Below are positions 1 to 9,086 of a stretch of DNA of 22,150 bases, in pieces (position 1 is the stretch's first letter; each line of letters starts with the position of its first letter). This DNA comes from CAVQGZ01 sp964356295. GTDB lineage: Bacteria; Actinomycetota; Actinomycetes; Jiangellales; Jiangellaceae. The stretch covers positions 1 to 22,150 of the forward strand of contig CAYHHE010000046.1 in assembly GCA_964356295.1 (NCBI GenBank). The letters run 5' to 3'. A program made the position numbers and the translations under genes. The notes beneath the pieces are model-generated. The model saw nothing but the letters and a program-made list of their open reading frames with translations, had not been told where the DNA came from and ran no database searches.

Positions 1-1144
1 TGTTGTAGATGTCGTGCGCGAAGGACGCCGACGCCGTGATCGTCAGGCCGGCGACGACCGCGAGGATCGTCGCGAAGGCCACCGCGGAGATGACGCCGAG
101 CAGCAGGGTGCCACCGAGCTCGAACGCCAGCAGCGGAGCAGCGGAATTGCCCTTGCCGGGAGCACCGAGGATTCTCTCGGGACCCACGAGGGCGGCCGCG
201 CCGAAGCCCAGCACCAGGCTGAACAGGTAGAACAGGCCGATCAGGGAGATCGCGTAGACGACCGAGCGGCGGGCCTCCTTGCTGGTGGGCACGGTGTAGA
301 ACCGCATCAGCACGTGCGGCAGGCCCGCGGTGCCGAGCACCAGCGCGATCGACAGCGAGATGAAGTCGATCTGCGTCGTCGTCGAGACCCCGTACCTGGC
401 CCCGGGTGCCAGCAGGTTCGTCGCCGCGTCACCCAGCTCCTCGTTCGTCGTGTCCTGCGCCGCGCCCAGCAGGTCCGACAGGTTGAACCCGTACTTGGCT
501 CCCACCCAGACCGTCATCAGACCGGCACCCGCGATGAGCAGGGCGGCCTTGATGATCTGCACCCAGGTGGTGCCCTTCATGCCGCCGACGACCACGTAGA
601 GGATCATGATGACGCCGACGACGGCGATCGTGATCGCCTGGCCCGTGGTTGTGGTGACGCCCAGCAGCAGCGCCACCAGACCACCGGCACCGGCCATCTG
701 CGCCAGCAGGTAGAACAGCGACACAGCGAGCGTGGAGATCGCGGCCGCCATCCGCACCGGGCGCTGCTGCATCCGGAACGACAGCACGTCGGCCATCGTG
801 AACCTGCCGGTGTTGCGCATGAGCTCGGCGGTGAGCAGCAGCGCCACCAGCCAGGCCACCAGGAAGCCGATCGAGTAGAGGAAGCCGTCATAGCCGGTGA
901 GGGCGATGGCGCCGGCGATGCCGAGGAAGGAGGCGGCCGAGAGGTAGTCACCGGCGATCGCGGTGCCGTTCTGCCGTCCGGTGAAGTTGCGGCCACCGGC
1001 GTAGTAGTCCGTGGCCGTCTTGGACGTCTTCGAGGCGCGGATGATGATGACGATGGTGATCGCGACGAACACGCCGAAGATGGCCATGTTCAGCAGGGGC
1101 TCGCCGACCTGGGTGGTGGCGTCCGCGGCAAGGAATCCGCTCAT
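1..1144 (-). CDS. actP: Cation/acetate symporter ActP (SSS family), 3' end outside window
   Basis: The reading frame runs from an ATG at 1144 to the window edge, giving 381 codons without a stop; full-length ActP is usually about 530-560 residues, so the C-terminal third is missing only because of the window. It has many hydrophobic segments. The N-terminal stretch reads YYAGGRNFTGRQNG, then AIAGDYLSAASFLGIAG, the signature of sodium:solute symporters of the acetate/pyruvate group, followed later by GLPHVLMRFYTVP. The family takes up acetate and similar short monocarboxylates across the inner membrane with Na+ or H+. The start is supported by a GAGGAGGG ribosome site about six bases upstream. 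The ATG overlaps the stop of the DUF485 gene (ATGA), the usual actinobacterial and proteobacterial yjcH-actP arrangement, so the two are translationally coupled. Confidence 0.93.
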   Translation of the reverse strand, partial: MSGFLAADATTQVGEPLLNMAIFGVFVAITIVIIIRASKTSKTATDYYAGGRNFTGRQNGTAIAGDYLSAASFLGIAGAIALTGYDGFLYSIGFLVAWLVALLLTAELMRNTGRFTMADVLSFRMQQRPVRMAAAISTLAVSLFYLLAQMAGAGGLVALLLGVTTTTGQAITIAVVGVIMILYVVVGGMKGTTWVQIIKAALLIAGAGLMTVWVGAKYGFNLSDLLGAAQDTTNEELGDAATNLLAPGARYGVSTTTQIDFISLSIALVLGTAGLPHVLMRFYTVPTSKEARRSVVYAISLIGLFYLFSLVLGFGAAALVGPERILGAPGKGNSAAPLLAFELGGTLLLGVISAVAFATILAVVAGLTITASASFAHDIYN

Positions 1145-1488
1145 GCCCGACCCTCCTCGATCTCGTTCCGCAGCTGCTCGGCCATCGGGTCGAGGGAGCG
1201 GTTGGCGTGCCGGACGTACAGCCAGGTGATGAGCGCGGTCGAGGCGAACTGCGCGAGACCGAGCACGAGGCCGATGTTGATGTTGCCGAACAGCTCGGTC
1301 GCCATGAAGTCAGTTGCGAACACCGACAGCATCACGTACACCATGTACCAGGCCAGGAACACGACCGTCATGGGGAAGGAGAAGCCGCGGTAGCTTCGCC
1401 TCAGCTGCTGGAAGTCGGGGCTCTTCTGCACCGACTCGTAGGTCGCAATAGGGATTCCCCCGGTGCGACGATCGTCTGTGGTACTCAC
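1141..1488 (-). CDS. DUF485 small membrane protein (YjcH-like)
   Basis: This 115-residue protein starts at GTG 1488 with a GGAGG ribosome site six bases upstream. It has a short polar N-terminus, a segment RSYRGFSFPMTVVF characteristic of DUF485, two hydrophobic helices (about residues 36-60 and 70-95) and a charged C-terminal tail. DUF485 proteins are inner-membrane proteins almost always encoded directly before ActP-type symporters; their biochemical role is not established, and an accessory or stabilising function for the symporter is an inference from linkage. Its TGA overlaps the actP ATG by four bases. A promoter and a CRP-like site lie upstream (1537-1565). Confidence 0.9.
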   Translation of the reverse strand: MSTTDDRRTGGIPIATYESVQKSPDFQQLRRSYRGFSFPMTVVFLAWYMVYVMLSVFATDFMATELFGNINIGLVLGLAQFASTALITWLYVRHANRSLDPMAEQLRNEIEEGRA

Positions 1489-1536
1489 GCCCTACCTCCA
1501 TCATGTACGGGGGACCCGGTGGTCCACTCGACCGGA

Positions 1537-1565
1537 ACGCTAGGGCGCGGGTGAGCCCCGTCACA
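1537..1565 (-). promoter_or_regulatory. Candidate promoter with CRP/GlxR-like site for the DUF485-actP operon
   Basis: On the minus strand TGTGA-N6-TCACC (1565-1550) matches the CRP/GlxR consensus TGTGA-N6-TCACA at nine of ten defined bases. It overlaps a candidate -35 GTGACG (1564-1559), followed after 16 bases by a -10 TAGCGT (1542-1537). Transcription would begin near 1530, giving a leader of about 40 bases before the GTG at 1488. In corynebacteria and mycobacteria CRP-family regulators act at carbon-metabolism genes, which fits an acetate transporter. A site overlapping the -35 would be expected to repress; this is inference. Confidence 0.5.
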
Positions 1566-1635
1566 GAACTTGCCTGCCCGGACGCGCCGAACGGCGAGAA
1601 GGGGGCGGTCGCGGGAGGAGACGCTGCGACGAGTG

Positions 1636-1663
1636 GTTGGACGGCGACGCCGAACGGTCCAAC
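1636..1663 (-). terminator. Candidate hairpin after glyS
   Basis: GTTGGAC (1636-1642) and GTCCAAC (1657-1663) form a 7-bp perfect stem about 30 bases past the glyS stop codon, with a GC-rich loop that can pair further. There is no T-tract, as is common for actinobacterial hairpin terminators, so this is a weak call. Confidence 0.35.
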
Positions 1664-1690
1664 AGCCGGGAGACCGTCGCGGCCGACCGG

Positions 1691-3053
<1,363 letters not shown>

Positions 3054-3073
<20 letters not shown>

Positions 3074-4289
3074 GATGGTCAGGCTCTCCCGATGGTGCGT
3101 GGCTCGTGGGTTCCCCGTCGGGCGCGCCGGCCTGGGCCGCAGGCGAGGACGGCCCAGGGTAGCCGGATTCGGTCGCCAGCAGAGCCGCGGCCAGCACGGT
3201 GGTCAGCGGGACAGCCGCGACGATCCCGATCGCCCCCACCAGGGTCCGGATGACCTCCTGCGCCACGAGTTCTCCGGTGAGCACCTGTCCCAAGGTGCTG
3301 CCCGACAGCAGGAACAGCATCAGGAGTGGCAGCGCGGCACCTGCGTAGGCCAGGACGAGGGTGTTGACGGTCGCTGCGACGTGGTCGCGACCCACCCGCA
3401 ACCCTGCTCGGAGCAGCCGACGCCGGCTCTGCCATGGGTCGGCGGCATGCACCTCGGCGACCGCTGCGGTCTGGGTGATGGTCACGTCGTCCAGCACCCC
3501 GAGCGCCCCGATCACCAGGCCCGCCAGCAGCAGTCCCCGGGGGTCGACCTGCGCACCGAAGGCCTGCAGGAACGCTGAGGACTCCTCCGCCAGCCCGGTG
3601 AACGAGCCGAGCTCGATGACCACGGCACCCAGCCCGGCTGTCAGCAGCAGGCTCACCAGCACGCCCAGCAGCGCCACGCCGGTCCGCAGCGACGGCCCGT
3701 GCGCCAGCACCATGGTGAGGAAGGCGATCGCGGAGGCTCCGACGGTGGCCACCCACAGCGGTGGCGACCCCTCCAGCAGAGCGGGGAGCACGAACAGCAG
3801 CAGCACCCCCAGCGAGGCGACCAAGCCCACCAGGGCCGCCACCCCGCGCCAGCGCGCCAGCACCACGACGGCGATCGCGAAGACGCCGGCGAGCACCCAC
3901 AGCACCGGGCCACGTTGGAAGTCGCCGATGACGTAGCGCTGCGATGCCGGCGCGTCGAGGTTGGACTGCAGCACGACCCGGTCGCCGGCGACGACCTTCG
4001 GAGCACCCACTCCGGCCGGGGCGGCCGCCACGAAGAGCCGGCCCTCGTCGGGCCCGCTGGTGATCGTCACCTCCGCCTGCCGGCACTGCTCGGCCGGAAG
4101 GTCGGGACAGTCCCTGACCGCCACCACCGTGCCGGTGACGAGGTCGCCGGACTCGATGGTCGGCGGGGCCTGCGACGGCCACAGCAGCACCAGACCGGCC
4201 ACCGTCAGCGCACCGAGCGGGACGAGCAGGGCCAGCACGACGGCGCTCACCTGCCGGCTGCGGCCTGTCCGGGCGACCGGGTCACCCAT
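3054..4289 (-). CDS. YibE/F family multipass membrane protein
   Basis: A protein of 411 residues if started at ATG 4289; an in-frame start at 4334 would add 15 residues but overlaps the upstream gene by 53 bases. I prefer 4289 because GAGGG lies upstream and the ATG overlaps the ABM stop (ATGGGTGA). There is one N-terminal membrane segment (VVLALLVPLGALTVAGLVLL), then an extracytoplasmic domain with two cysteines (DCPDLPAEQC), then about seven more membrane helices. Blocks GVLDDVTITQ and LRVGRDHVAATVNTLVLAYAGAALPLL are typical of the YibE/F-like family (PF07907). The biochemical function of the family is unknown; transport has been suggested in general terms. Its overlap with glyQS indicates co-transcription. 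Confidence 0.85.
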
Positions 4290-4659
4290 GGACGTCGCCC
4301 TCGACGTGCCGCGCCGGGCCTGCGCTGTCGGCATCGGCTGCGCGGTCGCTGGCCTGCGCAGCGATCCCGTCCGGAAGCGCCCTGACCAGCGACTCGTAGG
4401 CCGTGGCCTCGTCGATCGCCGTGGCCAGCAACGGCACGGCGCCGAGCTTGACGTCGAAGGACGACAGCGCCCGCCGAAAGGACCCCACGTCGTCCCACTC
4501 GGTGACCACCGCCCACAGCTGCGGGTCGTCGGTGGCGCGACCGACCACTGCGCTGCGGAAGCCGTCGCGCTGCCGCAGCAGGTCCACCGCTTCGGTCGCC
4601 TGCCGCTGGAACGCCGCTGCCTGGTCCTCGGGCACGCGATGTCGCGTCATGCTGATCAC
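4282..4659 (-). CDS. Antibiotic biosynthesis monooxygenase (ABM) domain protein
   Basis: A 125-residue cytoplasmic protein starting at GTG 4659. Residues 1-95 look like a dimeric ferredoxin-like ABM fold: an N-terminal strand (MISMTRHRV), a helix (EDQAAAFQRQATEAVDLL), DGFRSAVVGRATDDPQLWAVVTEWDD, then a helix starting SFRRALSS. The C-terminal 25 residues are acidic, low-complexity and probably disordered. ABM-fold proteins include monooxygenases and heme-degrading enzymes, but many are uncharacterised and I see no residue set that fixes a substrate. It is the first gene of the ABM-yibE/F-glyQS operon. A -10 TACGGT lies exactly six bases before the GTG, so the mRNA is probably leaderless. Confidence 0.75.
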   Translation of the reverse strand: MISMTRHRVPEDQAAAFQRQATEAVDLLRQRDGFRSAVVGRATDDPQLWAVVTEWDDVGSFRRALSSFDVKLGAVPLLATAIDEATAYESLVRALPDGIAAQASDRAADADSAGPARHVEGDVHG

Positions 4660-4665
4660 GTCACC

Positions 4666-4681
4666 ACCGTAGGTCTACGGT
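4666..4681. promoter_or_regulatory. Palindromic divergent leaderless promoter
   Basis: ACCGTAGGTCTACGGT is a perfect inverted repeat (7-bp arms, 2-bp spacer). Each arm supplies a -10 element TACGGT pointing outward: plus strand 4676-4681, then six bases, then the ATG at 4688; minus strand 4671-4666, then six bases, then the GTG at 4659. The six-base gap is what is expected when transcription starts on the first base of the start codon. Neither gene has a ribosome-binding site. The palindrome could also bind a regulator. Confidence 0.65.
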
Positions 4682-4687
4682 CGCCTG

Positions 4688-5653
4688 ATGCGGCTTCTCG
4701 TCCTCGGAGGAACCTCGTTCATCGGTCGGCACCTGGTGGACGCCGCGCTCGTCCACGGCCACGAGGTGATCCTCTTCCATCGTGGACGCACCAACCCCGG
4801 GCTGTTCCCGCAGGCCGAGCACCGCTACGGCGATCGCAGCACCGGCGACTACACCAGCCTGGCGAACGGACGCTGGGACGCCACCGTGGACGTCAGCGGC
4901 TACCTGCCGCGCCACGTCGACGAGGCCCTGACCGCCCTGTCGGACCGGCAGGGGCACTACGTGTTCGTGTCGTCGGTGGCGGCCTACGACGCCGACGCGC
5001 TGCGGCGTGACGAGGACTCACCGCTGTGGCCCCCGCCGGGGCCGGACACCGAGGCGATCACCCCGGCGACCTACGGGCCGTCCAAAGCTGCCGCCGAGCG
5101 GCAGGTCCAGCGCCACTGCGCCCCCGAGGGCTGGTCCGTCGTCCGTCCGACGTACGTGGTCGGCCCGCACGACCCGACGGACCGCTTCACGTACTGGGCG
5201 CGGGCCGTCGCGCACGGTGGCACGGTCGCCGTCGCCTGGCCGCAAGAACCGGTCCAGATCATCGACGTGCGTGACCTCGCTGACTTCTTGCTCACGCTCG
5301 CAGCGACCAGGCGCAGCGGCTCCTTCGACGCCGTCGGGCCGTCGCTGCCGCTGGCCGAGATGCTGCGCGAGATCGCTGATCCCGCTCGTCCCGTCACGCT
5401 GGTGGACGTGGGCGGCCAGGCGCTGGACGAGGAGGGCGTCGTGCTGCCGCTGATCGACGGTGACCCAGCCAACCGGGCACTGCTCACCCGCCCCGGTGCT
5501 CGTGCGTTCGCCGCGGGCCTGCACACCCGCTCGCCTCGGGAAACCGCTCGAGCCACCGCGGAATGGGATCGTGAGCGGGGTTCGCCGCCCCTGGCGGCCG
5601 GACCCACCCCCGCTCAGCACGCGGCGCTGCTGACCCGTGCGACGCCCGGCTGA
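4688..5653 (+). CDS. NAD(P)-dependent epimerase/dehydratase-like SDR protein
   Basis: A 321-residue extended SDR-type protein. The N-terminus MRLLVLGGTSFIGRHLV carries the dinucleotide-binding glycine motif GGTSFIG (7-13). VFVSSVAAY (92-100) contains the catalytic-position serine, and YGPSK (129-133) is the YxxxK pair. VVRPTYVVGPHD and VQIIDVRDLADFLL follow in the usual order of extended SDRs. The closest type I recognise is the atypical-SDR/epimerase group that includes CSP41-like and reductase proteins; the substrate cannot be read from the sequence. The gene is monocistronic, diverges from the ABM gene through the 4666-4681 palindrome, and is probably leaderless. Confidence 0.85.
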   Translation: MRLLVLGGTSFIGRHLVDAALVHGHEVILFHRGRTNPGLFPQAEHRYGDRSTGDYTSLANGRWDATVDVSGYLPRHVDEALTALSDRQGHYVFVSSVAAYDADALRRDEDSPLWPPPGPDTEAITPATYGPSKAAAERQVQRHCAPEGWSVVRPTYVVGPHDPTDRFTYWARAVAHGGTVAVAWPQEPVQIIDVRDLADFLLTLAATRRSGSFDAVGPSLPLAEMLREIADPARPVTLVDVGGQALDEEGVVLPLIDGDPANRALLTRPGARAFAAGLHTRSPRETARATAEWDRERGSPPLAAGPTPAQHAALLTRATPG

Positions 5654-5672
5654 CCCCCTTCGCCGCACGCGC

Positions 5673-5708
5673 CTGGCCCCTGCTCGCCAGTTATCCTCAA
5701 GGGGCCAG
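5673..5708 (+). terminator. Hairpin between the SDR and AI-2E genes
   Basis: CTGGCCCCT (5673-5681) and AGGGGCCAG (5700-5708) form a perfect 9-bp stem with an 18-base loop, about 20 bases past the SDR stop codon. There is no T-tract. The loop holds TATCCT (5692-5697), a candidate -10 for the next gene, so terminator and promoter appear nested. Confidence 0.5.
5692..5697 (+). promoter_or_regulatory. Candidate -10 element for the AI-2E permease gene
   Basis: TATCCT fits TANNNT. Transcription would start near 5704, giving a leader of about 48 bases that contains the GAGGGAG ribosome site (5743-5749). I see no convincing -35. Confidence 0.4.
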
Positions 5709-5751
5709 CAACCCGCCGCGCCAGCCGGTCGACCGTGACCTCGAGGGAGCA

Positions 5752-6963
5752 ATGACCACCCACCCTCCCTCCAGGCAACGGGCCGCGGCTGCTGATGGCG
5801 CGGTCCCCGCGGCGGCCCTGCCGATCGCAGCCGACCGGCCGATCCCGGTGCACGTCCCCGCACCGGAGGACACCCGGGAGTCCGACCCGATCCCACGCTG
5901 GTTCCGCCGAGGGGTCGTCTTCGTCGGCTTCACAGTCGTCCTGTTCCTCGTCGGCAGCTGGGCCTTCAGCCAGCTCGGGAGGTTCTGGTACACGCTGGCG
6001 TTCGCGTTCTTCATCGGCCTGGCGATGGAACCTCTGGTCAACCGGCTCGAACGCCGCGGGATCAGGCGCGGTGCCGGGACGGGAATCGTGCTGGGCGGTC
6101 TGATCCTGGGCACCGTGGCCTTCTTCGCTGTGTTCGGCAACCTGCTCGTGACGCAGCTCGCCGAGCTCATCCGTAGCGTCCCGAAACTGGTGGACACCGC
6201 ACTGGACTCGGTGAACAACGAGTTCGGGACGGACCTCACGCCGACATCCCTGCTGTCGTCGGTCGGGCTGAGTACCTCGGACCTGGCCAACGCGGCCACC
6301 ACCGTGGGTGTCGGCGTCATCGGCTTCGTCACCCAGACCATTGGGCTGCTGTTCAGTGGGCTGATGATGCTGCTGTTCGCGTTCTACTTCGCCGCCGACG
6401 GCCCCAAGTTGCGTCGCACGATCGCGAGCTGGCTACCGCCGAGCCGCCAGCGACAGTTCATCACCATCTGGGACATCTCGACGGCCAAGGCCGGCAGCTA
6501 CGTCATCTCGCGGGGCATCCTCGCCTTCATCAGTGCCCTGGCCCACGGGGTCTTCTTCGCCGTCATCGACCTGCCCTATTGGCTGCCGCTCGCGCTGTGG
6601 GTCGGGTTCGTCAGCCAGTTCATCCCGACGATCGGCACCTATCTCGCCGGCGCCTTGCCGATCGTCATCGCCCTGGTCCTGGGTGAGCCGTTCGTCGCGC
6701 TGGCGGTGCTCGTGTTCATCCTCATCTACCAGCAGGTCGAGAACCTCATCCTGACCCCGCGGGTCACCCAGCAGACCCTGGAGGTGCACGCCGCGATCGC
6801 CTTCGGCTCGGTGATCATGGGAGGGGTCCTGTTCGGTCCGACCGGCGCGCTGCTGGCCATCCCCGTCGTGGCGATCGTCATCGCGGTCATGGACACCTAC
6901 GGCAAGCGCTACGAGATCGTCCCCGAGGTCTCCGACGACTCCGCAGGCTCGGCACCGCCGTAG
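5752..6963 (+). CDS. AI-2E family transporter (PF01594)
   Basis: A 403-residue inner-membrane protein starting at ATG 5752 with GAGGGAG just upstream. After a polar N-terminal region (about 60 residues) come paired hydrophobic helices, a soluble middle segment (LAELIRSVPKLVDTALDSVNNEF), then further helices including LPYWLPLALWVGFVSQFIPTIGTYLAGALP and QQVENLILTPRVTQQTLEVHA, which are signature blocks of the AI-2E/YdiK/PerM family. Members have been linked to export of autoinducer-2 or other solutes and to ion antiport, but the substrate of this one is unknown. The last 55 bases overlap the 3' end of uppS on the opposite strand. Confidence 0.92.
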   Translation: MTTHPPSRQRAAAADGAVPAAALPIAADRPIPVHVPAPEDTRESDPIPRWFRRGVVFVGFTVVLFLVGSWAFSQLGRFWYTLAFAFFIGLAMEPLVNRLERRGIRRGAGTGIVLGGLILGTVAFFAVFGNLLVTQLAELIRSVPKLVDTALDSVNNEFGTDLTPTSLLSSVGLSTSDLANAATTVGVGVIGFVTQTIGLLFSGLMMLLFAFYFAADGPKLRRTIASWLPPSRQRQFITIWDISTAKAGSYVISRGILAFISALAHGVFFAVIDLPYWLPLALWVGFVSQFIPTIGTYLAGALPIVIALVLGEPFVALAVLVFILIYQQVENLILTPRVTQQTLEVHAAIAFGSVIMGGVLFGPTGALLAIPVVAIVIAVMDTYGKRYEIVPEVSDDSAGSAPP

Positions 6964-7721
6964 CGGCGCTCCCGAGACGCGTACTGCTCCACCGCCGCCC
7001 ACAGGTGTCGCCGGTCGAGGTCCGGCCACAGGACATCGACGAAGATCAGCTCGGCGTAGGCGGTCTGCCAGAGCAGGAAGTTGCTGATCCGCTGCTCTCC
7101 GGACGAGCGGATGAACAGGTCGACGTCAGGAAGGTCCGGGCAGTACAGCCGGCGGGCCACGACCTCCTCGGTGACCCGGTCCGCCCGGAGCCGACCTGCG
7201 GCCACGTCGGCGGCGATCCTGGACGCGGCGTCGGCGATCTCCGCGCGACCCCCGTAGTTGACGCAGAACTGCAGCGTCATGCGGTCGTTGTGGCGGGTCA
7301 GGCGCTCGGCCGTCTCGAGCTCCTCGATGACGCTGCGCCACAGCCGTGGCCGACGCCCCGCCCAGCGCACCCGCACGCCAAGGGAGTGCAGCTCGTCGCG
7401 CCGACGGTGGATCACGTCCCGGTTGAAGCCCATGAGGAACCGCACCTCGTCCGGGGAGCGCTTCCAGTTCTCGGTGGAGAACGCGTAGGCCGACAGCGTG
7501 CCGATGCCCATCTCGAGCGCGCCGTGGACGACGTCGACCAGCGCCGCCTCGCCGGCCTCGTGACCTCGGGTGCGGGGCAGCCCGCGTTGCTGGGCCCAGC
7601 GTCCGTTTCCGTCCATGACGATCGCCACGTGCCGTGGCAGGGCCGCCGCGGGCAGCGCCGGGGGGCGGATCCCTGAGGGATGCGGGTCGGGGTTGCGGTA
7701 GGGGCGGGCAGGAGCGGTCAT
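6909..7721 (-). CDS. uppS: Isoprenyl transferase (cis-prenyl/decaprenyl diphosphate synthase)
   Basis: The 270-residue enzyme condenses isopentenyl diphosphate in cis to make the long polyprenyl diphosphate that becomes the cell-wall lipid carrier. HVAIVMDGNGRWAQQRGLPR (31-50) holds the catalytic Asp of the DGNGRW motif; YAFSTENWKR, FCVNYGGRAEI, LPDVDLFIRSSGEQRISNFLLWQ and the closing RRYGGA follow in family order. The start at ATG 7721 has AGGG upstream and overlaps the recO stop as ATGA; longer in-frame extensions lie inside recO and are not credible. The 13 residues after RRYGGA are an extension that overlaps the AI-2E gene on the other strand. Confidence 0.96.
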   Translation of the reverse strand: MTAPARPYRNPDPHPSGIRPPALPAAALPRHVAIVMDGNGRWAQQRGLPRTRGHEAGEAALVDVVHGALEMGIGTLSAYAFSTENWKRSPDEVRFLMGFNRDVIHRRRDELHSLGVRVRWAGRRPRLWRSVIEELETAERLTRHNDRMTLQFCVNYGGRAEIADAASRIAADVAAGRLRADRVTEEVVARRLYCPDLPDVDLFIRSSGEQRISNFLLWQTAYAELIFVDVLWPDLDRRHLWAAVEQYASRERRYGGAEPAESSETSGTIS

Positions 7722-8458
7722 CTCACGCCCTGCCGGTCGACATGGCGCAGGGAGCGCAGGCCACGCTCCAGGTGCCAGGGGACGTAGGCGGCCACGATGC
7801 CGTGCGCCTCGGTGCGCTGTGCGGGGGTGGCCTGCGTGGTGCCGGCCCAGTCGCCGCTGAGCAGGGCCGCCAGCAGCCGGAGCGTGCCCGCCGTCGGGCT
7901 GACCGAGCCGGGTGGACGGCACCTGGAGCACACCATTCCTCCCGAGCCGACGGAGAACCAGACGTGCGGGCCTGCGGCGCCGCAGCGGGCGCAGTCGACG
8001 AAGCTGGGCGCGAAGCCGGCGGTGGCCAGGGCCCGCAGCAGGTAGGCGTCGAGGACCAGGTCGGCAGGGTGGCGCTGCTCGGCCAGGGCCCGCACCGCAC
8101 CCAGCAGCAGCAGGTACTGCTGGACGGCGGGCTCGCCCTCCTCGGCGGCGAGCCGGTCGGCCGTCTCCAGCATCGCGCTACCGGCGGTGTAGCGGACGTA
8201 GTCGGCCGAGATCGCCACCCCGTGCGAGCCGAGTGTCTCGGCCTGCGTGACCACGTCCAGGGTGCGACCGGTGGCGAACTGCAGGTCGACATGGGTGAAC
8301 GGCTCGAGCCGCGAGCCGAACCGGGACTGGGTTCGACGTACCCCCTTGCCGACCGCTCGGACCTTGCCGTGATGGCGGGTGAGCACGGTGACGATCCGGT
8401 CGGCCTCGCCGAGCTTGTGCGTGCGCAGCACCACGCCCTCGTCCCGGTACAGCGCCAC
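7718..8458 (-). CDS. recO: DNA repair protein RecO
   Basis: A 246-residue recombination mediator that acts with RecF and RecR to load RecA. The start LYRDEGVVLRTHKLGEADRIV is the typical N-terminal OB fold opening; GKGVRRTQSRFGSRLEPFTHVDLQ follows, then the helical domain, with a zinc site formed by CARC and CSRC near residues 160-190. I chose GTG 8458 because homology begins there and CACGAT, a -10-like hexamer, ends six bases upstream, matching the leaderless pattern seen elsewhere in this window. The frame stays open to 8626, but that part runs through the terminator hairpin and the end of the GNAT gene. uppS follows with a 4-base overlap. Confidence 0.94.
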   Translation of the reverse strand: MALYRDEGVVLRTHKLGEADRIVTVLTRHHGKVRAVGKGVRRTQSRFGSRLEPFTHVDLQFATGRTLDVVTQAETLGSHGVAISADYVRYTAGSAMLETADRLAAEEGEPAVQQYLLLLGAVRALAEQRHPADLVLDAYLLRALATAGFAPSFVDCARCGAAGPHVWFSVGSGGMVCSRCRPPGSVSPTAGTLRLLAALLSGDWAGTTQATPAQRTEAHGIVAAYVPWHLERGLRSLRHVDRQGVR

Positions 8459-8494
8459 GACGCCATCGTGCCAGGCCGGTCCGTACGGAGCGCA

Positions 8495-8546
8495 TGATCC
8501 ATGCGGGATCGGCCCTCGCCGGGTGTGTCGGATCGCGCATGGATCA
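8495..8546 (-). terminator. Strong hairpin terminator of the leuA-GNAT operon
   Basis: TGATCCATGCGGGATC (8495-8510) and GATCGCGCATGGATCA (8531-8546) are inverted repeats matching at 15 of 16 positions, with a 20-base spacer. The right arm includes the stop codon of the GNAT gene, so the hairpin forms at the very end of that message. It lies 36 bases before the recO start. There is no T-tract. Confidence 0.7.
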
Positions 8547-9086
8547 CGCCGACGCTCGGTACAGGACGTGCGGACGCAGCCGATGACCGACCGGCAGCGC
8601 GGGGTGATCGAAGTCACCCGAGGCATCGCGCGTCATGCCCAGGCGCTGCATCACCCGCTGCGAGCGCAGGTTGACCATGGACGTGAACGACACGACCTCG
8701 TCCAGACCCCGGACGTCGAAGCCGAAGCGCAGCGCCTGGCGGGCACCCTCGGTCGCCAGGCCCTGCCCCCACTGCGAGGCCGCCAGGCGCCAGCCGACCT
8801 CGACCGAGCCGCGCACCGGCAGGTCGAGCCGCACCGGCCACAGCCCGACGTAGCCGACGAACACGCCGTCGTCGAGCAGCTCGACGGCCCACAACCCCAA
8901 CCCACGCGAGCGCCAGCCAGCCTCGATCCGCTCGACGAAGGCGTCGCTCTGCTGCCGCGACAGCGGCGCGGGCAGATGCTCCATCACCCTGGGGTCCGCG
9001 TTGAGCGCAGCGAACGGCGCACGATCGTCCGGGGTGAAGCCGCGCAGCAGCAGCCGGTCCGTGCGCAGGACCGGTACCGATGTCAA
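8544..9086 (-). CDS. GNAT family N-acetyltransferase (RimJ/RimL-like)
   Basis: A 180-residue protein. VLRTDRLLLRGFTPDDRAPF opens the RimJ/RimL-type fold; EVGWRLAASQWGQGLATEGARQAL (about 95-120) contains the acetyl-CoA-binding loop (Q/R-x-x-G-x-G/A as QWGQGLA), and VNLRSQRVMQRLGM is the conserved C-terminal helix. The likely start is TTG 9086, overlapping the leuA stop as TTGA; a frame open much further upstream only shadows leuA. Such enzymes transfer acetyl groups to protein N-termini or small amines; the substrate here is unknown. It is co-transcribed with leuA and ends in a strong hairpin. Confidence 0.87.
   Translation of the reverse strand: MTSVPVLRTDRLLLRGFTPDDRAPFAALNADPRVMEHLPAPLSRQQSDAFVERIEAGWRSRGLGLWAVELLDDGVFVGYVGLWPVRLDLPVRGSVEVGWRLAASQWGQGLATEGARQALRFGFDVRGLDEVVSFTSMVNLRSQRVMQRLGMTRDASGDFDHPALPVGHRLRPHVLYRASA

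Noticed and set aside
14..1393. Long plus-strand open frame opposite actP and DUF485
   Set aside because: Low-complexity Arg/Asp/Gln/Gly composition typical of the antisense of GC-rich genes; the minus strand encodes recognisable ActP and DUF485 proteins.
4290..4334. Longer start for the YibE/F protein at 4334
   Set aside because: It would overlap the ABM gene by 53 bases; ATG 4289 has a ribosome site and an 8-base overlap.
7722..7931. N-terminal extension of uppS
   Set aside because: It lies wholly inside recO in a shadow frame; ATG 7721 has a ribosome site and the ATGA overlap.
8459..8626. N-terminal extension of recO
   Set aside because: It would pass through the terminator hairpin and the end of the GNAT gene; RecO homology starts at the GTG at 8458.
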